Shown: positions 19,088 to 28,143, counted from the first letter of the stretch. The stretch: DNA of 64,000 bases from Gallionellaceae bacterium (GCA_028714875.1 JAQTLN010000020.1:18765-82764), one strand, 5' to 3'. Numbers and translations: made by a program. The notes: generated from the sequence alone by a model not told the origin.

Positions 19088-22000
19088 ATGAGCAATCACC
19101 AATCCCATCAAGAGGCGCCGATGAACCTGGCGGGCAAGCTCGCCAAAGGGTTCCTCACCTCCAAGCTCACCGCCCTGTTCATCCTGGCGGTGACCCTGAC
19201 CGGCCTGCTCGCGCTGGTCGTCACGCCGCGTGAATACAACCCGCAGATCGTGGTGCCGGCGGCCAACATCATCGTCGCCAAACCCGGCGCTTCCGCCAGC
19301 GAAATCCACAATCTGGTGGTGAAGCCGCTGGAAGCGATCATGAACGCGCAATCCGGGGTGGACCACACGTTCGGCTACGCGAACAACGATTTCGGCCTGG
19401 TCACGGTGCAGTTCAAGGTTGGCGAGAACCAGGAAGACAGCCTGGTGAAGCTGTACAACCAGTTGATGCAGAACATGGACCGCATCCCGCCCGGCGCAAT
19501 GCAGCCTATCGTCAAGCCGATCAACGTAGATGACGTGCCGATCATGACCCTGACGCTGTCTTCCGCGACCCATGACGACATGCGCCTGCGCCAGGTCGGC
19601 CAACGCCTGCTGGAACATCTGCGCAACGTGCCGGGCGTGTCATTCACCCAACTCCTGGGTGGCCGGGCACAGGCGGTGAACGTCTGGATCGACCCGCAGC
19701 GCCTGGAAGCGGCCGGCCTCACGCTCGACCGTATCGACCAGATGCTGCGTGGCGCCAACGTCGCCGCGCCGCTGGGTGAACTGGTGCGGGACAACAAAAG
19801 CGTGCCGTTGCGCCTGGCCGGCTTTCTCGGTTCCGCCGAAGAAGTGGGCCAGATCGTGGTCGGCACCGGCAAATCCGGAGGCGGGCCGATCTATTTGAAG
19901 GACGTCGCAAGAATCGAAGACGGCGCGGCTGAAATCGAAGAAACCACGCGCTTCGCCTACGGCCCGGCCGCGCTGGACAAAGCCGCCGGCAAACAACGCG
20001 GTGAACACCCCGCCGTCACCCTGGCCATCGCCAAGAAAGCCGGCACCAATGCCGTGGTGGTCGCCGACGCGGTGCTGGCCAAGCTGGAGGAACTGAAGCG
20101 GCAGGCCATTCCCGCCGGCATCGACGTCGCCGTGACCCGCAACGACGGCGCCAAGGCCGACGCGGCGGTTAACGAACTGGTCATGCACCTCGGCATCGCC
20201 ATCGCCTCAGTAGTGGTGATCTTGGTGTTCTTCCTCGGTTGGCGCGAGGCCGGCATCGTCACCATGACCGTGCCGCTGATCCTGTTCGTGGTGCTGGCCG
20301 TCGGCCTGGCGTTCGGCCAGACCATCAACCGCATCACGCTGTTCGCGCTGATTCTCTCGCTCGGCCTGCTGGTCGACGCGGCCATCGTGGTGATCGAAAA
20401 CATCCACCGCCACCTCCATCACGGCTCGAAGAAGCCGTTCGCGGAAACCCTGGTGATCGCCACCAACGAGATCGGCAACCCCACCAATGTCGCCACTGTC
20501 GCGGTGATCCTGGCCTTCATCCCGATGGCCTTCGTCACCGGCATGATGGGTCCGTTCATGCTGCCCATCCCGTTCAACGTCCCGGTCGCCATGATCGCCT
20601 CCATCGTCATCGCCTACATGGTGGTGCCGTGGGCGGCCAAGCTCTGGCTGGCGAAGAAAGCCGCGCGCGAGGAACTGGAACGCACGCCCTGCCTGGAAGA
20701 ACCAGACACGCGGAATCCGGACGCGCTGCAACGCGCTTATATCGCCGTACTGACGCCGCTGATCGGCTCCAGCGCCAAGCGCAACATCACCTTCCTGGTG
20801 GTGCTGGGCCTGCTCGCCGGCGCCATGCTGATGCCGGCCTGGCAGTTCATCCGGCCATCCGGCCTGAACGGCCCGCTTTCGCTGTTCGGCGTGGAACTCA
20901 AGATGCTGCCCAACGACAACACCAACACCATGCTGTTGCAGATCGACATGCCCGCCGGCACGGCCCTGGCCGCCACCGACCAGGTCGCGCGCGAAGTGGG
21001 CGCGGTGGTGGGCAAATACCCGCACGTCACCGATTACCAGACCTTTCTCGGCCTGACCGCCCCGATCGACTTCGCCGCTCTGGTACGCGGCGACATGATC
21101 AAGCGCGGCGGCAACCTCGCCCAGATCCGCGTCAACCTGGTCGACAAGCATCATCGCGACGAAGCCTCGCACGAGGTCGCGCAACAACTCGACGAGGCTT
21201 TGCGGGGGGTACGCAAACGCTTCCCGACGGCGCGCATCAAACTCTACGAAACCCCGCCCGGCCCGCCGGTGCAGGCGCAAATTCTGGCGGAACTGTACGG
21301 CCCAGATTACGACGCGCTGCGCGCCGCCGCCCCTCAGGTGGACGCCGCGTTCGCGCGGATGTACGGCATGATCAACGTCGACGATTCCGTCACCGCCAAC
21401 GCCGACAGCTACCACATCCATGTCGACAGCGAAAAAGCCTTGCTCTCCGGCGTCGCGCCCGGCCAGATCGCCAAGCTGCTACGCGATTACGTTTCCGGCT
21501 TCGACATCGGCACCCTGCATGTGGAAAGCGCCCGCGAGCCCATCGACATCAAGGTGCGCCTGCCGCGCGAACAGCGCGCCGGGCCGGAAGCGCTGATGAA
21601 TCTTCGCGTCACCAATCCACACGGCATGCAGGTGCCGCTGTCCGCCATCGCCCGCGTCGAGCGCGTGACCGAAGCCAAGCCGATCTACGCCCGCGACCAG
21701 CATGCCATGGTCATGGTCGGCGGCGAGCTGCTGAAATCCAGCCCGGTCTACGCCGTGCTGGCGATGGACAAACTGCTGGACGGCAAGAAACTACCCAACG
21801 GGGCCACCTTCACCACCGGCAACCTCGGTTTCACCCAGGCCAGCCCCAAGGATGTGGTGGATTACACCCTGCTCTGGGGCGGCGAGATGCGCCTCACCCT
21901 GGACGTATTCCGCGACCTGGGTTCCGCCTTCATCATCGCGCTGATCCTGATCTACCTGATGCTGGTGGCCTACTACAAATCGTTCATGCTGCCGCTGATC

Positions 22001-22393
22001 GTCATGGGCGCGATTCCCCTCACCCTGGTCGGCGTGTTCCCCGGCCACTGGGCCACCAGCCAGGCCTTCACCGCCACCTCAATGATCGGCGTCATCGCTC
22101 TGGCCGGCATCGTGGTGCGCAATTCCCTGCTGCTGATCGACTTCATCCTGGAATACCGCAAGCAGGGTTACGCCCTGGAAAAAGCCGTGATCGAAGCCGG
22201 CGCCGTGCGCTTCCGGCCGATCCTGCTCACCGCGCTGGCGATCATCCTCGGCTCCGCCATCATGATCACCGACCCGGTATTCGGAGGCTTGGCGGTCAGC
22301 CTGATCTTCGGTACCTTCGCCTCCACCGCATTGACCCTGGTCGTCATCCCGTTGATGTACTACCTGTGGCAACGGAAAGTTGCAGCCAAGTAA
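19088..22393 (+). CDS. RND efflux transporter, AcrB/MexB-type inner-membrane pump
   Basis: This 1101-aa proton-driven transporter has the two-fold layout of RND pumps: TM1 near residue 25, a large periplasmic domain, a bundle of helices near 360-560, a second periplasmic domain and a C-terminal bundle from about 930. The TM4 region reads LGLLVDAAIVVIENIHRH; many drug pumps have Asp-Asp here, whereas this one has Asp-Ala. It is slightly longer than AcrB. The substrate may be a hydrophobic or sulfur compound judging from the neighbours, but nothing in the sequence fixes it. Confidence 0.93.
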   Translation: MSNHQSHQEAPMNLAGKLAKGFLTSKLTALFILAVTLTGLLALVVTPREYNPQIVVPAANIIVAKPGASASEIHNLVVKPLEAIMNAQSGVDHTFGYANNDFGLVTVQFKVGENQEDSLVKLYNQLMQNMDRIPPGAMQPIVKPINVDDVPIMTLTLSSATHDDMRLRQVGQRLLEHLRNVPGVSFTQLLGGRAQAVNVWIDPQRLEAAGLTLDRIDQMLRGANVAAPLGELVRDNKSVPLRLAGFLGSAEEVGQIVVGTGKSGGGPIYLKDVARIEDGAAEIEETTRFAYGPAALDKAAGKQRGEHPAVTLAIAKKAGTNAVVVADAVLAKLEELKRQAIPAGIDVAVTRNDGAKADAAVNELVMHLGIAIASVVVILVFFLGWREAGIVTMTVPLILFVVLAVGLAFGQTINRITLFALILSLGLLVDAAIVVIENIHRHLHHGSKKPFAETLVIATNEIGNPTNVATVAVILAFIPMAFVTGMMGPFMLPIPFNVPVAMIASIVIAYMVVPWAAKLWLAKKAAREELERTPCLEEPDTRNPDALQRAYIAVLTPLIGSSAKRNITFLVVLGLLAGAMLMPAWQFIRPSGLNGPLSLFGVELKMLPNDNTNTMLLQIDMPAGTALAATDQVAREVGAVVGKYPHVTDYQTFLGLTAPIDFAALVRGDMIKRGGNLAQIRVNLVDKHHRDEASHEVAQQLDEALRGVRKRFPTARIKLYETPPGPPVQAQILAELYGPDYDALRAAAPQVDAAFARMYGMINVDDSVTANADSYHIHVDSEKALLSGVAPGQIAKLLRDYVSGFDIGTLHVESAREPIDIKVRLPREQRAGPEALMNLRVTNPHGMQVPLSAIARVERVTEAKPIYARDQHAMVMVGGELLKSSPVYAVLAMDKLLDGKKLPNGATFTTGNLGFTQASPKDVVDYTLLWGGEMRLTLDVFRDLGSAFIIALILIYLMLVAYYKSFMLPLIVMGAIPLTLVGVFPGHWATSQAFTATSMIGVIALAGIVVRNSLLLIDFILEYRKQGYALEKAVIEAGAVRFRPILLTALAIILGSAIMITDPVFGGLAVSLIFGTFASTALTLVVIPLMYYLWQRKVAAK

Positions 22394-22395
22394 CT

Positions 22396-22427
22396 CGTAG
22401 GGCGGAACGCCGACAGGCGGTTCCGCC
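22396..22427. repeat. Short palindromic REP-type hairpin
   Basis: GTAGGGCGGAAC-GCCGACAGGC-GGTTCCGCC lies between the RND pump stop and the DUF2892 gene. The GGCGGAAC/GTTCCGCC arms can pair. It is a typical extragenic palindrome and may stabilise the upstream mRNA or weaken readthrough. Confidence 0.6.
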
Positions 22428-22449
22428 AAACCTCCCAAAGGAACTTCAA

Positions 22450-22680
22450 ATGACCATCGAACGCATCATCCGCATCATGGCCGGCGCCTTCATCCTGCTG
22501 TCCCTGGGCCTGGCCCACTTCAGCGGCCAGGCCGACCTCGGCCACCTGTCCTGGCTCTGGTTCACCGCCTTCATCGGCCTCAACCTCCTGCAATCCGGCT
22601 TCACCGGCTTCTGCCCGCCGGAAAAATTGCTCAAGAAACTCGGCTTCCAGGAAGGCGGCAGCGCCTGTAGTACCAAGTAA
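22450..22680 (+). CDS. DUF2892 (YgaP-type) small membrane protein
   Basis: This 76-aa protein has two hydrophobic helices (about residues 8-22 and 33-52) and the DUF2892 signature: an N-terminal MTIERIIRIMAGAFILLSL-type segment, then GLNLLQSGFTGFCPPEKLLKKLG. Its conserved cysteine is in TGFCP. DUF2892 is found fused to rhodanese in YgaP and accompanies BigR- or SqrR-type regulators in sulfide-detoxification operons. Here the rhodanese is a separate gene 700 bases downstream. Confidence 0.9.
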   Translation: MTIERIIRIMAGAFILLSLGLAHFSGQADLGHLSWLWFTAFIGLNLLQSGFTGFCPPEKLLKKLGFQEGGSACSTK

Positions 22681-22787
22681 GGCACACGCGGAAGAAATGG
22701 CCACGGGGCCAAGCGATTCAGCCACGTAGTCATTTTCCGGCGTTTCATGGGCGATAATCCGCCCCCGACGCAAAACGGGAGATCGAC

Positions 22788-23369
22788 ATGGGTCTACCGC
22801 AACTGAAAACCGAGCACTACACCTACGCCGATTACTGTTCCTGGCCCGACGACACTCGTTACGAGTTGATCGACGGCGTGGCCTACGCGATGGCGCCGGC
22901 GCCGACGCGGACGCGGACGCACCAAAGCCTGGTGCTGGAGTTGGTACGTCAGGTCGCCACCGCGCTCCAGGGCAAGCCCTGCCAACCCTTCGTCGCGCCG
23001 CTCGACGTGCGTCTGTTCCATGCCGACGAGGCTGACGAGCAGGTGGACACGGTGGTGCAACCGGATGTGCTGGTGGTGCGCGATGAAACCAAGCTGGACG
23101 AGCGCGGCGTGCGCGGCGCGCCGGACTGGGTGGCGGAGGTGCTCTCTCCCAGTTCCGCCAAGCACGATCTGATCGTCAAACTGGCTTTGTATGAACGGGC
23201 AGGCTTGCGCGAGTACTGGCTGTTGCACCCGACCGATCGTCTGGTCACGGTTTACCGATTGGCCGATGGCCAATACGGCCGCCCGGAGATCAGCGAAATG
23301 ACCGGAACTTTGAGCATCGGCATCCTGCCCGATGTCACGGCCGACTGGTCACTTTTCCCCACCAACTGA
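22788..23369 (+). CDS. Uma2 (DUF820) family putative endonuclease
   Basis: This 193-aa protein has the Uma2 restriction-endonuclease-like fold. Recognisable parts are RYELIDGVAYAMAPAPT near residue 25, the VQPDVLVV strand with a metal-binding Asp, and DWVAEVLSPSSAKHDLIVKL ending in REYWLLHP. The family is abundant in cyanobacteria and environmental proteobacteria; its cellular role is unknown. It splits the DUF2892-rhodanese pair and may be a later insertion. A second family member is at 54038. Confidence 0.87.
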   Translation: MGLPQLKTEHYTYADYCSWPDDTRYELIDGVAYAMAPAPTRTRTHQSLVLELVRQVATALQGKPCQPFVAPLDVRLFHADEADEQVDTVVQPDVLVVRDETKLDERGVRGAPDWVAEVLSPSSAKHDLIVKLALYERAGLREYWLLHPTDRLVTVYRLADGQYGRPEISEMTGTLSIGILPDVTADWSLFPTN

Positions 23370-23392
23370 GCCCCAACCGAGAAGGAACACGA

Positions 23393-23803
23393 ATGGATTT
23401 CGCGCTACAAAACATCTGGCTGATTCTGCTTGCCGGCCTGTCCGGCTTCATGTTGCTGGGCGGCGGCCTGTTCGGGCGTATGTCCGGGGTCAAGCAGATC
23501 GGCCCGCAGGAAGCGGTCATGCTGTTCAACCACGAGGACGCCCTGTTGCTGGACGTGCGTGAACAGTCGGAATGGAGTGACGGCCATATCGCCAAGGCCC
23601 GGCACATTCCCCTGGGTAAACTGAAGGATCGCCTGTCCGAGCTGGAGAAATACAAGGGCAAGCCGATCATCGCCGTGTGTCGCAGCGGTAATCGCTCCGG
23701 CAGCGCCTGCGGCACGCTCAAGAAAGCGGGTTTCGAGAACCTGCACAACCTCGCCGGTGGCATGCAAGCCTGGGAACAGGCCGGCCTGCCACGCGAAAGA
23801 TAA
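23393..23803 (+). CDS. Membrane-anchored rhodanese (sulfurtransferase)
   Basis: This 136-aa protein has one N-terminal transmembrane helix (residues about 9-28) and a single rhodanese domain. The catalytic cysteine lies in AVCRSGNRSGSAC, preceded by LLLDVREQSEW and IAKARHIPLG. Such proteins move sulfane sulfur between persulfide carriers. Beside a DUF2892 gene it reconstructs the two halves of YgaP. It starts 23 bases after the Uma2 gene, with an AGAAGGA SD. Confidence 0.93.
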   Translation: MDFALQNIWLILLAGLSGFMLLGGGLFGRMSGVKQIGPQEAVMLFNHEDALLLDVREQSEWSDGHIAKARHIPLGKLKDRLSELEKYKGKPIIAVCRSGNRSGSACGTLKKAGFENLHNLAGGMQAWEQAGLPRER

Positions 23804-23824
23804 CCAACCGTTCCCTGAACGGTT

Positions 23825-23865
23825 CCCTCACCACCAGCCCCTCTCCCGCTCGCGGGCGAGGGGAG
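23825..23865. repeat. REP-like hairpin, CCCTCTCCC family
   Basis: CCCTCACCACCAGCCCCTCTCCC-GCTC-GCGGGCGAGGGG lies between the rhodanese and glutaredoxin genes. It is the inverse of the copy at 1076-1111. It forms a GC-rich stem and may protect or attenuate the transcript. Confidence 0.7.
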
Positions 23866-23906
23866 CGCCAAGAGTCGCCTCGCGGCTGAGTAACCAAGGA
23901 AGCACC

Positions 23907-24164
23907 ATGCCCCACGTCAAGATGTACTGCACCGCCACCTGCCCCTACTGCACCATGGCCGAGAAGCTGCTGGCCAAGAAGGGCGTCACCAACATCGAGA
24001 AAGTTCGTGTCGATCTCGACTCGGCCCAGCTCGAAGAGATGATGCGCATCACCGGCCGCCGCACCGTGCCGCAGATTTACATCGGCGACCGCCATGTCGG
24101 CGGCTTCGACGACATCTCCGCGCTGGATGCCGGCGGTGAGCTGGAGCCGTTGCTGGCGGCTTGA
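23907..24164 (+). CDS. grxC: Glutaredoxin 3
   Basis: This is an 85-aa dithiol glutaredoxin with a CPYC active site at residues 12-15, the cis-proline TVPQIYIG loop and the glutathione-binding GGFDDISALDAGGEL segment. It reduces disulfides and glutathionylated proteins using glutathione. The start ATG 23907 follows an AAGGA SD. It is the last gene of the plus-strand island and is compatible with thiol or persulfide stress handling. Confidence 0.95.
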   Translation: MPHVKMYCTATCPYCTMAEKLLAKKGVTNIEKVRVDLDSAQLEEMMRITGRRTVPQIYIGDRHVGGFDDISALDAGGELEPLLAA

Positions 24165-24177
24165 TGCTGTCGCCCAC

Positions 24178-24215
24178 GTAGGCCAGGTTGCGGCGACAGC
24201 CGCAACCTGGCCTAC
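24178..24215. repeat. Short GTAGGCCAGGTTG palindrome
   Basis: GTAGGCCAGGTTG (24178-24190) is the exact inverse of CAACCTGGCCTAC (24203-24215), separated by 12 bases. It is a short relative of the roughly 95-bp elements at 25568, 56239 and 59703. The remaining 195 bases to the aminotransferase start show no gene; TAATAGAAT near 24371 could be part of a promoter. Confidence 0.75.
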
Positions 24216-24410
24216 GCGTTTCCGCCCCCGGCTGATTCGGTGATGCGACACAATGTTGACACCGCCAGGCTGGTCGCTCGGCATAGTGCGGGCGCGCCGC
24301 AACCGCACCATGCAATGCGACCGTACTTGATGCGGGCAGTTGCGTCGGCCTGCCTGGCTGCCGCTCAAGCTAATAGAATCGCGGCCTGATCCCGTCTCCC
24401 AGGAAACGCC

Positions 24411-25544
24411 ATGACCCAGCCCGCGCCCGCCATTTCATCTTTCCAGCCCCCGCGTCGCATCCTCATGGGCCCCGGCCCATCCGATGTGCCGCTGCGCATT
24501 CTCGACGCGATGGCGCGCCCCACCATCGGCCATCTCGATCCAGCTTTCCAGGACATGATGGAGCAGACCAAGACGCTGCTGCGTTACGCCTTCCAGACCG
24601 AGAACAAGCTGACCTTTCCGGTGTCCGGACCCGGTTCCGTGGGGATGGAAACCTGTTTCGTGAACCTGGTGGAGCCAGGCGACAAGGTCATCGTCTGCGT
24701 CAATGGCGTGTTCGGTGGCCGCATGCTGGAGAACGTGAAGCGCGCCGGCGGCCTGCCGCTGCTGGTGGAAGACGCCTGGGGTCGGGCGGTGGACCCGAAC
24801 AAGGTCGAAGCCGCGTTCCAGGCCAACCCCGACGCGAAAATCCTCGCCTTCGTGCACGCGGAAACCTCCACCGGCGCGCAATCCGACGCCGCCGCGCTGG
24901 CCGCCATCGCGCGCAAATTCGGCGCGCTGACCATCATGGACTGCGTGACTTCCCTCGGCGGAACACCGGTGCTGCTCGACCAGTGGGGCATCGACGCGGC
25001 CTATTCCGGCAGCCAGAAATGCCTGTCCTGCACCCCCGGCCTATCGCCGGTCAGCTTCTCGGAGGCCGCCATTGCCAAGGTGCGGGCACGGAAAACCCCA
25101 GTGCAAAGCTGGTTCATGGACCTCAACCTGGTGCTCGGCTACTGGAGCGGCGAGTGCAAGCGCACCTATCACCACACCGCGCCGATCAACCCGCTCTACG
25201 GCCTGCACGAAGCCCTGGTGATCCTCGCCGAGGAAGGCCTGGAGGCCGCCTGGGCGCGGCATCGCGCCATGCACGAAATCCTCAAGACCGGCCTGGTAGG
25301 CATGGGGCTGTCTTTCGTGGTGCCGGAGAACGAGCGCCTGCCGCAACTCAACTCGGTGGCGCTGCCGGCCGGCATCGACGATGCCGCCGCGCGCGCGCGG
25401 CTGCTCAAAGAATTCAACCTGGAAATCGGCGCCGGCCTCGGCGCCCTGGCCGGCAAGATCTGGCGCATCGGCCTGATGGGCGCCTCGGCGCGGCGGGAGA
25501 ACGTGGAGCTTTGCCTGAAGGCGCTCACCACCGTGCTGGCATAG
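24411..25544 (+). CDS. Class V aminotransferase (alanine/serine-glyoxylate type)
   Basis: This 377-aa PLP enzyme of fold type I probably moves the amino group of alanine or serine to glyoxylate or pyruvate. Family signatures are [20 protein letters not shown] at the start, [20 protein letters not shown], the HAETSTG substrate loop, and the PLP lysine in [20 protein letters not shown] (near residue 205). Length matches AGXT homologues. It stands alone, flanked on both sides by palindromic repeats. Confidence 0.9.
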   Translation: MTQPAPAISSFQPPRRILMGPGPSDVPLRILDAMARPTIGHLDPAFQDMMEQTKTLLRYAFQTENKLTFPVSGPGSVGMETCFVNLVEPGDKVIVCVNGVFGGRMLENVKRAGGLPLLVEDAWGRAVDPNKVEAAFQANPDAKILAFVHAETSTGAQSDAAALAAIARKFGALTIMDCVTSLGGTPVLLDQWGIDAAYSGSQKCLSCTPGLSPVSFSEAAIAKVRARKTPVQSWFMDLNLVLGYWSGECKRTYHHTAPINPLYGLHEALVILAEEGLEAAWARHRAMHEILKTGLVGMGLSFVVPENERLPQLNSVALPAGIDDAAARARLLKEFNLEIGAGLGALAGKIWRIGLMGASARRENVELCLKALTTVLA

Positions 25545-25567
25545 AGACGCGGACCCGGGGGGCACCC

Positions 25568-25665
25568 GTAGGTCAGGCTGGCGCGATAGCGACTGCCTGA
25601 AGGTCGTTTCATCTAGCCGTGATTTGATCGTGGGTCGTCAGGTAGCCTACGGCAACCTGACCTAC
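25568..25665. repeat. Composite palindromic repeat (REPIN-like), GTAGGTCAGG family
   Basis: GTAGGTCAGGCTG at 25568-25580 is mirrored by CAACCTGACCTAC at 25653-25665. Internal arms GACTGCCTGA and TCAGGTAGCC add a second dyad, giving a 98-bp two-hairpin element between converging genes. Two close relatives lie at 56239-56332 and 59703-59796. The architecture matches REPINs, which RAYT transposases mobilise in trans; no such gene is in this window. Confidence 0.75.
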
Positions 25666-25689
25666 GGGGGGCGATCGCCATGGCGATGG

Positions 25690-25875
25690 TCAAAGCACCA
25701 TGACCAGCCGTTCCACCAGATAAGCCAACATGATCAGAATAGCCAGGGCGAGGCCGCCCTTCAGGCCGAGGCCGGCGAAGCGCAACCAGCGCGCGTCCCG
25801 ATTGATGGTGTAGCCGAGCAGGGTGATGACCAGAAAAACGCCAACCAGAATCAGGAGCAGACGGACGCCCAGCAT
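25690..25875 (-). CDS. Small two-helix membrane protein overlapping lpxC
   Basis: This 61-aa protein starts at ATG 25873-25875, which overlaps the lpxC stop as TGATG, so it is likely translated by coupling. It is almost wholly hydrophobic: helix 1 at about residues 4-20 and helix 2 at about 36-57, joined by a short charged loop (NRDARWLRFAG). I do not recognise the family. Its position as the last gene of the dcw-lpxC run suggests a role at the envelope, which is inference. Confidence 0.6.
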   Translation of the reverse strand: MLGVRLLLILVGVFLVITLLGYTINRDARWLRFAGLGLKGGLALAILIMLAYLVERLVMVL

Positions 25876-26789
25876 CAGGCGGCCAGGGGATGCAGGTTGA
25901 GCAGGCCCTTGGGCACGCTGGCGTCGTCCTTGAACTCCGCCCATTCCCAGGCGCTGACGTCTGCCAGCAGGCCGCGCAACAGTTTGTTGTTGAGACCGTG
26001 GCCGGATTTGTAGGCGGAGAAGGCGCCCAGGATGGGGTGACCAGCCAGGTAGAGGTCGCCCACGGCGTCCAATACCTTGTGCTTCACGAACTCGTCGGCA
26101 TAGCGCAGGCCGTCGCTGTTAAGCACGCGGAACTCGTCCATGACGATGGCGTTATCCAGGGTACCGCCGAGGGCCAGGCCATTGCTGCGCAGGTATTCCA
26201 CTTCACGCATGAAGCCGAAGGTGCGCGCCCGGCTGATTTCCTGGACATAGGACTGGCGCGCGAAGTCGAGCTTGATCTCGCGCGCGGAATGTTTGAATAC
26301 GGGGTGATCGAAGTCGATCTTGAAGGCCAGCGTATAGCCTTCGTGTGGGGTGAACTCGGCCCATTTGTCACCTTCTTCCACGCGTACCGGGTGCTTCACC
26401 CGAATGAAACGCTTGGCGGCATTCTGCACTTCGATGCCGGTGGATTGCAGGAGATAGACGAAGGGCGCGGCGGAGCCGTCCAGGATGGGCACTTCCGGGC
26501 CATCCAGGTCGATGTAAAGGTTGTCGATGCCCAGCCCGGCCAGCGCCGACATCAAATGTTCGACGGTAGCCACCTTGGCCCCATTGCCTTCCAGCGCGGA
26601 ACATAAGCGGGTATCAGTGACGGATTCCGGTGAAACCCGGAATTCGCGTGGTTCAGCCAGATCGGTGCGGCGAAACCAGATTCCCGTCCCGGGTGCGGCC
26701 GGGCGCAAGGTCAGGTTGACCCGCTCGCCCGTATGCAGGCCGACGCCGGTGGCGCGTACCAGGGATTTGATGGTTCTTTGGCGGATCAT
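25875..26789 (-). CDS. lpxC: UDP-3-O-acyl-N-acetylglucosamine deacetylase
   Basis: This 304-aa zinc enzyme performs the committed step of lipid A synthesis. The zinc and catalytic ligands are visible in [12 protein letters not shown] (His near 79), [15 protein letters not shown] (His and Asp) and SGHGLNNKL (catalytic His). Length is normal. It follows ftsZ after 166 bases that hold a seven-base tandem array, the usual dcw-end position of lpxC. Confidence 0.98.
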   Translation of the reverse strand: MIRQRTIKSLVRATGVGLHTGERVNLTLRPAAPGTGIWFRRTDLAEPREFRVSPESVTDTRLCSALEGNGAKVATVEHLMSALAGLGIDNLYIDLDGPEVPILDGSAAPFVYLLQSTGIEVQNAAKRFIRVKHPVRVEEGDKWAEFTPHEGYTLAFKIDFDHPVFKHSAREIKLDFARQSYVQEISRARTFGFMREVEYLRSNGLALGGTLDNAIVMDEFRVLNSDGLRYADEFVKHKVLDAVGDLYLAGHPILGAFSAYKSGHGLNNKLLRGLLADVSAWEWAEFKDDASVPKGLLNLHPLAA

Positions 26790-26909
26790 GGAATGGCGCT
26801 GCGCTGAATGAGACAGGAATGCCGAATGCTATCCCGGCGAGGCGGGAGGGATTGCGCCCAGCCGGGATAATCACCCAAGAAAACAACAGTTTGTGGCATT
26901 CCCGCCGTT

Positions 26910-26951
26910 CCGAAATTCGAAATCCGAAATCCGAAATCCGAAATCCGAAAT
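26910..26951. repeat. 7-bp tandem array (CCGAAAT)x6 downstream of ftsZ
   Basis: Six consecutive heptamers run from 26910 to 26951; unit 2 is TCGAAAT and the others CCGAAAT. The array ends 4 bases before the ftsZ stop codon on the minus strand, so it is the immediate 3' untranslated region of ftsZ and part of the lpxC leader. Related arrays lie inside murG, murD and murE. Confidence 0.95.
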
Positions 26952-26955
26952 CGAC

Positions 26956-28143
26956 TTAGTCCGCCTGCTTGCGCAGGAAAGCAGGGATGTCCAGCGTATC
27001 GATGCCCGCCGACTGCGCCACTTCCACCGCCGCCTGACTGCTGCGGCGGTTGCGGATGACCGTCGGGGTATCGATGTCACCGGCGTCATAACCGCTGGGA
27101 TACGGACGCGCGTCGCTGGTGCCGGTGGCCTGCATCATCACCGGTTCGACGATGCGAATCTCCGGCTTCTTGGTGGCCTTGACCGGGTTGCCCAGACCGG
27201 TCGCCACCATGGTCACGCGCAAGCCGTCGCCCATGGTGTCGTCCAGCGCGGTGCCGACGATCACGGTGGCCTCCTCGGCGGCGAAGCCCTGGATGGTGTT
27301 CATGACTTCGTAGTACTCATCCAGGGTCAGGCTGTCGTTGGAGGTGATGTTCACCAGGACGCCACGCGCGCCCTTGAGATCGACGTTTTCCAGCAACGGG
27401 CTGGCGACGGCCTGCTCGGCCGCCATGCGGGCGCGATCCTCGCCTTCCGCCATGGCGGAACCCATCATCGCCATGCCGACTTCGCTCATCACGGTCTTCA
27501 CGTCGGCGAAGTCGACGTTGATCATGCCCGGGTTCTTGATGATCTCGGCGATGCCGGACACCGCGCTGTGCAGCACGTCGTTCGCGGCGACGAAGGCCTC
27601 GGTCAGCTTGGTCTTGCCACCCAGTACCTGAATCAGCTTCTCGTTGGGGATGACGATCAGGCTGTCGACATGCTCGGACAGCGCTTTCAAACCCTGCTCG
27701 GCGGAGCGCATGCGCTTGTTCTGCTCGAACACGAAAGGCTTGGTGACCACGGCCACCGCCAGGATGCCCAGGTCTTTCGCCACTTCCGCCACCACGGGCG
27801 CGGCGCCGGTGCCGGTGCCGCCGCCCATGCCGGCGGCAATGAACAGCATGTCGGCGCCGTCGATCAAGGCGGCGATGCGTTCCTTGTCTTCCAGAGCCGC
27901 CTCGCGGCCCACTTCCCACTTGCCGCCGGCGCCAAGGCCCTTGGTAGCCGAGTTGCCTATCTGCAACTGCACCGGAGCGCGGTTGCGGCGCAGCGCCTGG
28001 GCGTCGGTGTTGATGGTGATGAACTCCACCCCCGCCATGCCTTTGCCGATCATGTGATCCACGGCGTTGCCGCCGCATCCGCCCACGCCGATGACCTTGA
28101 TCACGGCATCCTGGGTATTCAGGTCTTCCAGTTCGAACAACAT
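26956..28143 (-). CDS. ftsZ: Cell division protein FtsZ
   Basis: This 395-aa tubulin-like GTPase forms the cytokinetic ring. GTP-binding parts are intact: VIGVGGCGGNAVDHM near residue 18, the tubulin signature GMGGGTGTGAAPVVAEVA near 105, and NVDFADVKTVM. The C-terminal peptide DTLDIPAFLRKQAD, which binds FtsA and ZipA-like partners, is conserved. It is 105 bases downstream of ftsA. Confidence 0.99.
   Translation of the reverse strand: MLFELEDLNTQDAVIKVIGVGGCGGNAVDHMIGKGMAGVEFITINTDAQALRRNRAPVQLQIGNSATKGLGAGGKWEVGREAALEDKERIAALIDGADMLFIAAGMGGGTGTGAAPVVAEVAKDLGILAVAVVTKPFVFEQNKRMRSAEQGLKALSEHVDSLIVIPNEKLIQVLGGKTKLTEAFVAANDVLHSAVSGIAEIIKNPGMINVDFADVKTVMSEVGMAMMGSAMAEGEDRARMAAEQAVASPLLENVDLKGARGVLVNITSNDSLTLDEYYEVMNTIQGFAAEEATVIVGTALDDTMGDGLRVTMVATGLGNPVKATKKPEIRIVEPVMMQATGTSDARPYPSGYDAGDIDTPTVIRNRRSSQAAVEVAQSAGIDTLDIPAFLRKQAD

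Noticed and set aside
20239..22680. A long 813-codon plus-strand frame overlapping the RND pump and DUF2892 genes
   Set aside because: It is the +1 shadow of a high-GC gene, rich in Arg, His and Pro with no family features, while the RND frame carries clear motifs.
24254..24290. TTGACA ... CATAGT as a promoter for the aminotransferase gene
   Set aside because: The spacer is 20 bases, too long for a good sigma70 promoter, and the distance to the gene is large.
26910..26951. CRISPR-like array
   Set aside because: Units are 7 bp and directly joined without spacers, so it is a simple tandem repeat; no cas genes are present.
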